NCBI RefSeq assembly: GCF_000421565.1
Contig: NZ_ATXG01000003.1
Coordinates: 124,001 to 188,000, forward strand
Direction of reading: 5' to 3'
DNA length: 64,000 nucleotides
DNA from: Agromyces subbeticus DSM 16689
Lineage (GTDB): Bacteria; Actinomycetota; Actinomycetes; Actinomycetales; Microbacteriaceae
Shown piece after piece: positions 25,890-33,092 of this stretch; position 1 is the stretch's first letter, and every line of letters begins with the position of its first letter. The position numbers and the translations under genes are program-made. The notes beneath the pieces are model-generated. The model made no database searches, was not told the DNA's origin, and saw only the letters and a program-made list of their open reading frames with translations.

Positions 25890-27185
25890 CTACGGCGCGG
25901 GTCGCACCGGCGGCGCATCGTCGGGGGCGAGGTACGCGCCGATCCTGCGGAAGAGATCGTCGCCGCCGTTCGAGTACTGCCCCTCGCTGTCGAACGCCTC
26001 CTCCTCGTAGGTGACGGCCACCGCGATAGCGATCTTCTCCGATGGCAGGTAGGCGTTGACCGCGGCGTAGCCGTAGAAGAGCGGGTTCTGCAGCAGCCAG
26101 TCGCCCGTGATCCACAGCCCGAGCCCGTAGGTCGCGAACTCGTCGAGCGGGCGGCAGTTGACGCATCCGTCGATCGCCGTCGTCTGGCCGCGAAGATCGG
26201 TCGAGGTCATCGCCTCGTACGACTCCTCCGACAGCAGCTCGCCCGTGCCGACGGCGACCGCGGTCGCGAGCAGGTCGTCGATGTTGCTCGTCTGGATCGC
26301 GCCTTGACTGATGGTCCACGACGGGTTCCAGTTCGTGGAGTCCTCGTAGAACGGTGTGCCCTCGGGGATCTCGAGGAAGGTGCGCCGCTCCGAGCTGTAG
26401 GCGTGCAGCGCCGGCTCGGGAATCACGGCGGTGAGCGACGCTTTCGTGTTCGTGAGCCCGAGTGGATCGAGCACCCGCTCTTGCAGGGCGTCTTCGAGCG
26501 GCATCCCCGTGACCTCCTCGAGCACCAGCCCGAGGATGACGTAGTTGGTGTGCGCGTAGGCCCAGTTGGTGCCGGGCTCGAACCAGAGCGGCTTGTCGAT
26601 CGCGAGCGCGAGCTGATCCTCCGTCGTCCACGCCTTGAACACGTCGGCGTAGGCGATCTGGGCGAACTCGTCATTGCCGAGCACGAAGTCCTGATAGCCC
26701 GAGGTCATCTGGGCCAGTTGCTCGACCGTGACCTCGTCGGCGTGGGGCAGGTCGGGCAGGTACATCGAGACCTTGTCGTCGAGGCTCATCTCGCCCTCGT
26801 CGACGAGCTGCAGCATCAGGGTCGACACGTACGAGATCGCCACGGCGCCGTTGCGGAAGTGCATGTCGGGCGTGGCAGGCACCCCCGTCATCGACTCGCC
26901 CTCGGCGGCGGTCACGATCTCTTCGCCGTCGACCGAGACCTTGACGATGACCGCCTTCAGGTGCGCTTCGTCCATGTAGTCGCGAACGATCTGCATGATC
27001 GCGTCGGCCTTCACGGCGTCGTCGCCCGGCACCTGATCGGATGCATCCGACCCCGTCGGCGAGGCAAGGGGGCTCGGTGACGCTGCGGGCGTGACGCCGC
27101 CCGATGTGCATGCCGCCAGCAGGCCCAGCGCGCATGCGAACACCGCGATTCGCCCGATCATCGGGCCCCGCCGTGGAATGGACAT
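25890..27185 (-). CDS. Beta-lactamase-fold lipoprotein with lost catalytic motifs (pseudoenzyme)
   Basis: 431-residue lipoprotein (lipobox LLAAC, Cys26) with the class C beta-lactamase/DD-peptidase fold, shown by LMLQLVDEGEMSLDDKVSMY, the GTNWAY-HTNYVILGLVLE region and the conserved PLGLTNT. However, the catalytic SxxK is AVAI (114-117), YxN is YAH (210-212), and the HxG/KTG position reads YGY (371-373). All three active-site motifs are therefore altered, and the protein should not hydrolyse as relatives do. A CVNC pair (341-344) may form a disulfide. It may be a binding or scaffolding protein at the wall. A TetR gene lies upstream on the same strand and a LysM lipoprotein converges. ATG at 27161 is an alternative start. 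Confidence 0.82.
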   Translation of the reverse strand: MSIPRRGPMIGRIAVFACALGLLAACTSGGVTPAASPSPLASPTGSDASDQVPGDDAVKADAIMQIVRDYMDEAHLKAVIVKVSVDGEEIVTAAEGESMTGVPATPDMHFRNGAVAISYVSTLMLQLVDEGEMSLDDKVSMYLPDLPHADEVTVEQLAQMTSGYQDFVLGNDEFAQIAYADVFKAWTTEDQLALAIDKPLWFEPGTNWAYAHTNYVILGLVLEEVTGMPLEDALQERVLDPLGLTNTKASLTAVIPEPALHAYSSERRTFLEIPEGTPFYEDSTNWNPSWTISQGAIQTSNIDDLLATAVAVGTGELLSEESYEAMTSTDLRGQTTAIDGCVNCRPLDEFATYGLGLWITGDWLLQNPLFYGYAAVNAYLPSEKIAIAVAVTYEEEAFDSEGQYSNGGDDLFRRIGAYLAPDDAPPVRPAP

Positions 27186-27298
27186 GACTGAGTGTCCCGC
27201 CGAAGAACCTGAGATAACAACAGTTCCGGCCGTTCGGGGGGTGTCTCGACTGGGCTCTCTCAGCCGAACGACGAGAGCGGCGGTTCTCGCGGGCGGGC

Positions 27299-27880
27299 CT
27301 ACTGTTCGATCGAGAACGCCCGACGTACCGCAACACGCAGCGCTTCTCGGCGACGCCCATGGAGTTCACCGGCGTCATCGGGGCCGGCTGCGATGAGCGG
27401 GCTCGCGGGCGACCAGGCCATCGACATCGAGGTGACGAGTGACAACACATCCTCTGCGTCCAGTCCCGGGTCGACCAGCCCTGCCCGCTGGCCTTCGCGA
27501 ATCGCCTCGACCTTCTCGCGATTGTGGTCCTCGCCGTCGTCGTACATGTCTCCGACCGGATGCCGCTCGAGTCGCGCCCACGTCGTCAGGCGCACCACTT
27601 CGGGGTGCGAGAGATAGGTGTCATACAGCTTGACGGCATAGCCCGGCAGATCGTCGCCGGGCAGGGGTACCGCGTTCACCATCCGGCTGATGTGCTCGGC
27701 GTACACAGCGTCGAAGAGTGACTCCTTCCCCCCGAAGTACCCGTACATCTGGCCTTTGTTCGACCGCGCATCGGCGGCGATGCGATCGACCCTGGCGCCG
27801 GCGATTCCAAACCGAGCGAATTCGTTCGAGGCGGCATCGATGATGCGTCGCTTGGTCGCCTCGCCTTTCGATGTCGTCAC
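27299..27880 (-). CDS. TetR-family repressor
   Basis: 193-residue repressor. The N-terminal helix-turn-helix reads ATKRRIIDAASNEFARFGIA, then GARVDRIAADARSNKGQMYG and YFGGKESLFDAVY. The C-terminal half has a TetR_C-like ligand domain. It is divergent from a reductase/SDR pair with 139 bases between the starts, so it probably controls that pair and itself. The palindrome AACTAGTT at 27952-27959, downstream of the divergent promoter, is a candidate site. Downstream on its own strand lies the pseudo-beta-lactamase gene, 113 bases away. Confidence 0.92.
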   Translation of the reverse strand: MTTSKGEATKRRIIDAASNEFARFGIAGARVDRIAADARSNKGQMYGYFGGKESLFDAVYAEHISRMVNAVPLPGDDLPGYAVKLYDTYLSHPEVVRLTTWARLERHPVGDMYDDGEDHNREKVEAIREGQRAGLVDPGLDAEDVLSLVTSMSMAWSPASPLIAAGPDDAGELHGRRREALRVAVRRAFSIEQ

Positions 27881-27909
27881 GACGCAATTGTAACTACCGA
27901 CTGGTTGGT

Positions 27910-27959
27910 TTGAATTCGCGCCGGTAATCCTCTATCGTCTCAAGATGAACAAACTAGTT
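27910..27959 (+). promoter_or_regulatory. Promoter and candidate operator for the reductase/SDR pair
   Basis: TTGAAT (27910-27915), a 17-base spacer and TATCGT (27933-27938) form a good promoter, with a start near 27945. The perfect palindrome AACTAGTT (27952-27959) lies just below it. Just above the -35 a second dyad (ACC GACT GGT, in the TetR-proximal sequence) also resembles TetR half sites. The leader to the GTG at 28020 is about 75 bases. Confidence 0.55.
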
Positions 27960-28019
27960 AGTATTTTCTTGCCTTCACCCGCAGGCAACTCCGCACTCCC
28001 CCTCTGAATCGGAGAATCC

Positions 28020-28463
28020 GTGCACGACACGACCTTGATCACGAACGCACTCAACATCGACCGGCGCTCCTCCGCTTGGCAGCGCACCGTCGATATCACC
28101 ACGACCGGGGCACGCACCGGCCGGGCACGGCGAATCGAGATCTGGTTCCATCACGTCCATGGGCGCTGGTACCTCAGCAGCACGCCCGCCCGCCGAGCGT
28201 GGTACGCCAACCTGCTTGCGAACCCGCGGTTCGTGTTCCACCTCAAGCACGGTGTGCACGCCGACCTGCGCGCCACCGCCGTTCCCATCACCGATCCGGT
28301 CGAGAAGCGGCCGGTTTTCGAGAGCATCGTCGACGACTTCAACCAGCCGCACAATCCGGCTGTGGTGCGACAGCCGCAGCTCGTCGACGACTGGATGGCC
28401 GGAAGCCCACTCATGGAGATCATCTTCACCGACATCACCACACCCGAGGAGAACCACGCATGA
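28020..28463 (+). CDS. Deazaflavin-dependent nitroreductase-family protein (split barrel)
   Basis: 147-residue protein like the F420-binding Ddn family. Typical segments are VDITTTGARTGRARRIEIWF and AWYANLLANPRFVFHLK. The family includes F420H2-dependent reductases and quinone reductases; substrate unknown. The GTG at 28020 has GGAGA upstream. Its stop overlaps the start of the SDR gene (ATGA), so the two are translationally coupled and probably act together on one compound. Control by the divergent TetR gene is likely. Confidence 0.8.
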   Translation: MHDTTLITNALNIDRRSSAWQRTVDITTTGARTGRARRIEIWFHHVHGRWYLSSTPARRAWYANLLANPRFVFHLKHGVHADLRATAVPITDPVEKRPVFESIVDDFNQPHNPAVVRQPQLVDDWMAGSPLMEIIFTDITTPEENHA

Positions 28464-29221
28464 TCACCAATCGACGCGCCCGCACGGCGCTCGTCACCGG
28501 AGCATCCAGCGGCATCGGGGCCGCCAGCGCGCTCGCCTTGGCGTCCATCGGATTCGACGTCGTCGGCGTGGCCCGCAGAGAAGATCGACTCGCGCGCCTC
28601 GCCGACGAAGGCCGCAGCCTGCCGTCCGGGGCCGGTACCGTGCATGTGCTTCCGCTCGATCTGACTGCTGAGCACGCGGCGTCACGCGCCGTGGAGCACG
28701 CCGTAGCGACAACGGGGAGCATCGACGCGCTGGTCAACGCCGCTGGATACGGCGTCAACGAGCCCTCCGAAGAGATGGCCGAAGAGGATTGGAACAGCCT
28801 CTTCGCCATCAACATCAACGCCGTCGCCCATCTCACAGCTGCAGCACTGCCGCACCTGCTCGACGCCGCCCGCGAGCACGGCGTCGCCGACGTGCTGACC
28901 ATCTCATCCACGGCCGGGCTCTCGGCCGAGCCACGGGCTGCCGCCTACAGCGGTTCGAAGTTCGCGGTGCGCGGTCTCATGGAGGCGTGGCGCAAGGAGT
29001 ACGCCAGTCGTGATGTACGGTTCTGCACCGTGTACCCCGGCGCCGTCGCCACGGAGTTCGGCGGAGACCAGCAGTTCATCCGCGATTGGTACGCCGACAT
29101 GGAGGCTCGCGGCGCCGTCCTGACTGCGACCGACATCGCGAGCACAGTCGCCTTCGTCGTCAGTCAGCCCGCCCGAGCTTCGATCTCGGAGCTCACGCTC
29201 CGCCCGGCACGCCAGACCTGA
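28460..29221 (+). CDS. Short-chain dehydrogenase/reductase (SDR)
   Basis: 253-residue classical SDR. The cofactor motif TGASSGIG is at residues 14-21, VARREDR after beta-2 suggests NADPH, NAAGYG follows, and the catalytic residues are Ser in ISSTAG and YSGSK (Tyr and Lys four apart). The gene overlaps the upstream reductase by four bases. Substrate unknown; the TetR-controlled pair looks like a small detoxification or lipid/ketone reduction unit. Confidence 0.9.
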   Translation: MITNRRARTALVTGASSGIGAASALALASIGFDVVGVARREDRLARLADEGRSLPSGAGTVHVLPLDLTAEHAASRAVEHAVATTGSIDALVNAAGYGVNEPSEEMAEEDWNSLFAININAVAHLTAAALPHLLDAAREHGVADVLTISSTAGLSAEPRAAAYSGSKFAVRGLMEAWRKEYASRDVRFCTVYPGAVATEFGGDQQFIRDWYADMEARGAVLTATDIASTVAFVVSQPARASISELTLRPARQT

Positions 29222-29318
29222 AGGACGGCACGGTGACGATCGGCGTCGCGACGCGACGCGTCGCGCAACGATTCGCGGGGTGCGAGTCGCCGGAGTCTTC
29301 GGCATGAACCCGCGAAGG

Positions 29319-29337
29319 TTAGGATAGCCTCTCCTGC
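29319..29337 (+). promoter_or_regulatory. DtxR/IdeR-type iron box before the iron transporter operon
   Basis: The 19 bases TTAGGATAGCCTCTCCTGC match the actinobacterial iron-box consensus (TTAGGTTAGCCTAACCTAA) at 14 of 19 positions. The box contains a -10-like TAGGAT (29320-29325), with TTCGGC (29298-29303) as a weak -35. A repressor here would block the binding-protein/permease/ATPase operon when iron is plentiful. Confidence 0.75.
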
Positions 29338-29362
29338 ACTTCGAATCCGAAAGAGCCTCGTG

Positions 29363-30412
29363 ATGCGCCGTCATTCCTCCCCGTTCGTCGCGTCCGCGGC
29401 ATCCGTCGTTCTCGCCGCCGTCGCCCTGACCGGATGCTCCGCAGCCGCGCCGTCCGACGATGCCGCATCCGAGAGCCCCTCGGCCGACGCGCTCGTGGTC
29501 TACAACGCGCAGCACGAGCAGCTGACCGAGGAGTGGGTCGCCGCATTCACCGAGGAGACCGGCATCGAGGTCGTGCTGCGCCACGGCTCCGACAGCGAGC
29601 TCGGCAACCAACTCGTGCAGGAGGGTGAGGCGTCCAAGGCCGACGTCTTCCTCACCGAGAACTCGCCGGCGATGTCGCTCGTCGAGAACGCCGGGCTCTT
29701 CGCCCCGGTCGACCAGGCCACGCTCGACCTCGTGCCTGCGACCTACCGACCCTCGAGCGGGCTGTGGACCGGCATCGCCGCGCGGTCGACGGTGCTCGTC
29801 TACAACCCCGAGCTCGTCGACGAGGCCGAACTGCCGGCCTCGCTCATGGATCTCGCGAACACCGAGTGGAACGACCGCTGGGGCGGCGCTCCCGGCGGCG
29901 CCGACTTCCAGGCCATCGTCTCGGCGATGCTCGAGCTCGAGGGCGAAGCAGCCACCGAGACCTGGCTCGATGCCATGGGCGAGCACGCCACCGTCTACCA
30001 GAACAACATCGCGACCATGAAGGCCGTGAACGCGGGCGAGGTTCCGGCCGGCGTCATCTACCACTACTACTGGTTCCGCGATCAGGAGAAGACGGCCGAG
30101 AACAGCGGCAACACGAAGCTGCACTACTTCGGCAATCAAGACCCGGGCGCCTTCGTGAGCGTCTCGGGCGGCGGCGTGCTCGCCTCGAGCACACACCAGG
30201 ACGAGGCGCAGCAGTTCCTGGCGTTCCTCGCGGGCGAGCAGGGCCAGACGATCCTCGGCCAGGGCTACAGCTTCGAGTACCCCGTCTCGAGCGGCATCCC
30301 CGCGAAGGCGCCGCTGCCGGCACTCGACTCGCTCGACGCGCCCGCCGTCGACCCCTCGAAGCTCAACGGGCCGCAGGTCATCGAGCTCATGACGAACGCC
30401 GGTCTGCTCTGA
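29363..30412 (+). CDS. Ferric-iron ABC transporter binding lipoprotein (FbpA/FutA type)
   Basis: 349-residue lipoprotein with lipobox ALTGC (Cys25). The mature protein has VVYNAQHEQLTEEWVAAFTE and the tyrosine cluster YHYYW (Tyr233, Tyr235, Tyr236), the iron-ligand region of FbpA-type proteins. It is therefore a ferric ion or ferric-carboxylate binder rather than a siderophore receptor. First gene of a three-gene operon below an iron box. The start may be the ATG at 29363 or the GTG immediately before it. Confidence 0.92.
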   Translation: MRRHSSPFVASAASVVLAAVALTGCSAAAPSDDAASESPSADALVVYNAQHEQLTEEWVAAFTEETGIEVVLRHGSDSELGNQLVQEGEASKADVFLTENSPAMSLVENAGLFAPVDQATLDLVPATYRPSSGLWTGIAARSTVLVYNPELVDEAELPASLMDLANTEWNDRWGGAPGGADFQAIVSAMLELEGEAATETWLDAMGEHATVYQNNIATMKAVNAGEVPAGVIYHYYWFRDQEKTAENSGNTKLHYFGNQDPGAFVSVSGGGVLASSTHQDEAQQFLAFLAGEQGQTILGQGYSFEYPVSSGIPAKAPLPALDSLDAPAVDPSKLNGPQVIELMTNAGLL

Positions 30413-30444
30413 CGACAGACGCTGCGATCGACGCCCCGGCTCGC

Positions 30445-31992
30445 ATGACGGGCGGGCGGGGTCGGTCGGGCGACGGCGGGCGACGACCGCCGGCGACGCT
30501 CGTCGCGCTCGTCGTGGTGCTCGCGGCCGTCATGCTCGTGCCGGTCGGCTACGTCGTGGCGACGGTCGTCGAGATCGGCTGGGCCGAGCTCGCCGAGCTG
30601 GTGTTCCGCCCGCGGGTGGGCGAGCTGCTGCTGAACACGGTGCTGCTGCTCCTGATCGGTGTGCCGGCGACGATCGTGCTCGGCGTCGGCGGGGCGTGGC
30701 TCGTCGAGCGCACCGACCTGCCGGGCCGCCGGGTGTTCGCGGTGCTGCTCGCCGCACCGCTCGCGATTCCGGCCTTCGTGGCCAGCTACGGCTGGGCGAG
30801 CGCGATCCCCTCGATCCACGGTCTGGGCGGCGGCCTCCTCGTCGCCGTGCTCGCCTATTCGCCGCTCGTCTACCTGCCGGTGCTCGCGACGCTGCGCGGC
30901 CTCGACCCCGCCCTCGAGGAGTCGGCCCGCTCGCTCGGCGACGGCTCGTGGGCGGTGTTCGCGCGAGTGGTGCTGCCGCAACTGCGCCTCGCGATGCTCG
31001 GCGGCGGTCTGATCGTCGCCCTGCACCTCCTCGCCGAGTACGGCGCGTTCGCCTTCGTGCGCTTCGACACCTTCACCACGGCGATCGTCGTCGCCTACCA
31101 GTCGACGTTCGCCGGGCCGGCCGCGGCGTCGCTCGGCGTCGTGCTGACGGCGCTGTGCCTGCTGCTGCTCGTGGCCGAATCGTCGGCCAGGGGTCGCGGT
31201 CGGTACGCACGGGTCGGCTCAGGCAGCCCGCACCCGGCGGTGCCGATCCGGCTCGGGCGCGCGACCGCGCCCGCGATCGGCGCGCTCACGGCGCTCGTGC
31301 TCGCGTCGACCGCTGTGCCGCTCGCGAGCGTGCTTCGCTGGCTCGGTGCAGCCGAGAGCTCGGCCTTCGCCGACCTCGGGGCGACCGTGCTGCAGACCGC
31401 GCTCCTCGGCGCCGGCGCCGCGATCGGTGCCACCCTCGTGGCGTTCCCCGTGGCGTGGCTCGTCGGCCGCTTCCCGGGCCGCCGCGTGCGCGTCCTCGAA
31501 GCGCCGTACTACGTCGCGAGCAGCCTGCCCGCCATCATCGTCGCGCTCGCTCTCGTCACCGTGACGCTCCGTCTCGTGCCGGCCTTGTACCAGACGGTGT
31601 TCACCGTCATGGTGGCCTATGTGATCGTGTTCCTCCCCCGCGCCCTGGTGTCGCTGCGCGCCGGCATCGCCCAGGTGCCCGAGTCGCTCGAAGAGGCCGC
31701 GCGCTCGCTCGGCGTCTCGCCGCTCGTGGCGCGACTGCGCGTCACCGTGCCGCTGCTCGTGCCGTCGATCGCCGCGGGCGCCGCGCTCGTCGCGCTCGGG
31801 GCCGCGAACGAGCTCACCGCGACGCTGCTGCTCGCCCCGACCGGCACCCGCACCCTGGCCACGCAGTTCTGGTCAGCGGCATCCGCCGTCGACTATCCCG
31901 GTGCCGCGCCCTATGCCCTGCTGCTCATCCTGCTCTCGATTCCGGCCGTCGGCCTGATGTTCGCGCAGGCTCGCGGATGGCGCGCGCGATGA
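30445..31992 (+). CDS. Ferric-iron ABC transporter permease (fused FbpB type)
   Basis: 515-residue membrane protein made of two permease halves, each about 250 residues, as in FbpB. Each half has a coupling loop: LEESARSLGDGSWAVFARVV and LEEAARSLGVSPLVARLRVT. About twelve helices are predicted. Between halves is a basic loop (SSARGRGRYARVGSG). The ATG at 30445 lacks a clear ribosome site. An in-frame CTG at 30409 overlaps the stop of the upstream gene and could be the true, translationally coupled start (N terminus TTDAAIDAPAR). The 3' end overlaps the ATPase start by four bases. Confidence 0.9.
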   Translation: MTGGRGRSGDGGRRPPATLVALVVVLAAVMLVPVGYVVATVVEIGWAELAELVFRPRVGELLLNTVLLLLIGVPATIVLGVGGAWLVERTDLPGRRVFAVLLAAPLAIPAFVASYGWASAIPSIHGLGGGLLVAVLAYSPLVYLPVLATLRGLDPALEESARSLGDGSWAVFARVVLPQLRLAMLGGGLIVALHLLAEYGAFAFVRFDTFTTAIVVAYQSTFAGPAAASLGVVLTALCLLLLVAESSARGRGRYARVGSGSPHPAVPIRLGRATAPAIGALTALVLASTAVPLASVLRWLGAAESSAFADLGATVLQTALLGAGAAIGATLVAFPVAWLVGRFPGRRVRVLEAPYYVASSLPAIIVALALVTVTLRLVPALYQTVFTVMVAYVIVFLPRALVSLRAGIAQVPESLEEAARSLGVSPLVARLRVTVPLLVPSIAAGAALVALGAANELTATLLLAPTGTRTLATQFWSAASAVDYPGAAPYALLLILLSIPAVGLMFAQARGWRAR

Positions 31993-33092
31993 GACTCGTC
32001 ATCGACTCGGTCGCGAAGTCGTTCGGCAGCACGCGGGTGCTCGACGACATCTCGCTCGACGTGCCCGACGGGTCGCGAACCGCGATCGTCGGCGCATCGG
32101 GCAGCGGCAAGAGCACGCTGCTGCGGCTCATCGCCGGGTTCGAGGAGCCCGACCACGGCCGCATCTCGCTCGGCGACCGAGTGCTCGCAGGGGCGGGCGG
32201 GCGCTCGATGCCGGCCCACCGCCGCGGCATCGGCTACGTCGCGCAAGACGGCGCCCTCTTTCCGCACCTCACGGTCGAGGGCAACATCGCGTTCGGTCTC
32301 CGTGGCGCACGCGATCGCGCGGCCCGCGTGCGCGAGGCGATGAGCCTCGCCGCGCTCGACCCGGCCCTCGCCGGGCGATTTCCGCACCAGCTCTCGGGCG
32401 GGCAGCAGCAGCGCGTCGCCCTCGCCCGGGCGCTCGCACCGCGCCCCGCCGTGATCCTGCTCGACGAGCCGTTCAGCGCGCTCGACACCGGGCTCCGCGA
32501 GCAGACTCGCCGAGCCGTGATCGAGGCCCTCGAGCGCTCGGCGACGACGGCCGTTCTCGTGACCCACGACCAAGACGAGGCGCTCACCTTCGGCCACGGC
32601 ATCGGCATCATGGTCGACGGCCGGCTCGCCCAGTCGGGCGTGCCCTCAGAGGTCTACGACAGCCCCGCGACGCCCGAGATCGCCGCCTTCCTCGGAGCCG
32701 CGGTACTGCTACCCGCGACGCTCGGCAGCGGCTGCGCCGAGTGCGTGCTCGGGCGCATCCCGATTCGGCACGACCGCAGCGGCGCAGGGGCGGCCGGCAC
32801 TGAGGTGGCCGGCACTGAGGTGGCCGGCACTGTGGCGGCCGACTCCGTCGCGTCGCTCGCCATGGTGCGTCCGGCCCAATTCGAGCTGCGCACGGATGCC
32901 TCGGCGCCGAACGCCACCGTGACGGGGATCCGCCGCATCGGGCCGATCACCGAGGTGCACCTGCGGCTCGGCGACACCGAGGCCTCGACGATCGAGCTGC
33001 GGCTGCCGCATCACGAGGTCATCGGTCTCGACCCGGGCGTCAGGGTCGAGGTGCGCGTCGACGGCGGCGTCGTGCTCTACCCATCGCGGTGA
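31989..33092 (+). CDS. Iron ABC transporter ATPase (FbpC type)
   Basis: 367-residue ATPase. Walker A GASGSGKST, Q-loop GYVAQDGALFPHLTV, signature LSGGQQQRVALARAL, Walker B AVILLDEPFSALD and the H-loop LVTHDQDEA are all intact. A TOBE-like regulatory domain follows after residue 240, interrupted by a short AGTEV tandem repeat. It begins within the permease stop (ATGA); an ATG four codons earlier is also possible. Its last 53 bases overlap the 3' end of the convergent adenylation/acyltransferase gene. Confidence 0.93.
   Translation: MRLVIDSVAKSFGSTRVLDDISLDVPDGSRTAIVGASGSGKSTLLRLIAGFEEPDHGRISLGDRVLAGAGGRSMPAHRRGIGYVAQDGALFPHLTVEGNIAFGLRGARDRAARVREAMSLAALDPALAGRFPHQLSGGQQQRVALARALAPRPAVILLDEPFSALDTGLREQTRRAVIEALERSATTAVLVTHDQDEALTFGHGIGIMVDGRLAQSGVPSEVYDSPATPEIAAFLGAAVLLPATLGSGCAECVLGRIPIRHDRSGAGAAGTEVAGTEVAGTVAADSVASLAMVRPAQFELRTDASAPNATVTGIRRIGPITEVHLRLGDTEASTIELRLPHHEVIGLDPGVRVEVRVDGGVVLYPSR
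32792..32836 (+). repeat. 15-bp tandem repeat inside the iron ATPase gene
   Basis: Three copies of a 15-bp unit (GGCCGGCACTGAGGT at 32792-32806 and 32807-32821; third copy with two changes at 32822-32836) encode AGTEV-AGTEV-AGTVA. The repeat falls in the linker ahead of the TOBE-like region, where length changes are tolerated and keep the frame. Confidence 0.85.
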
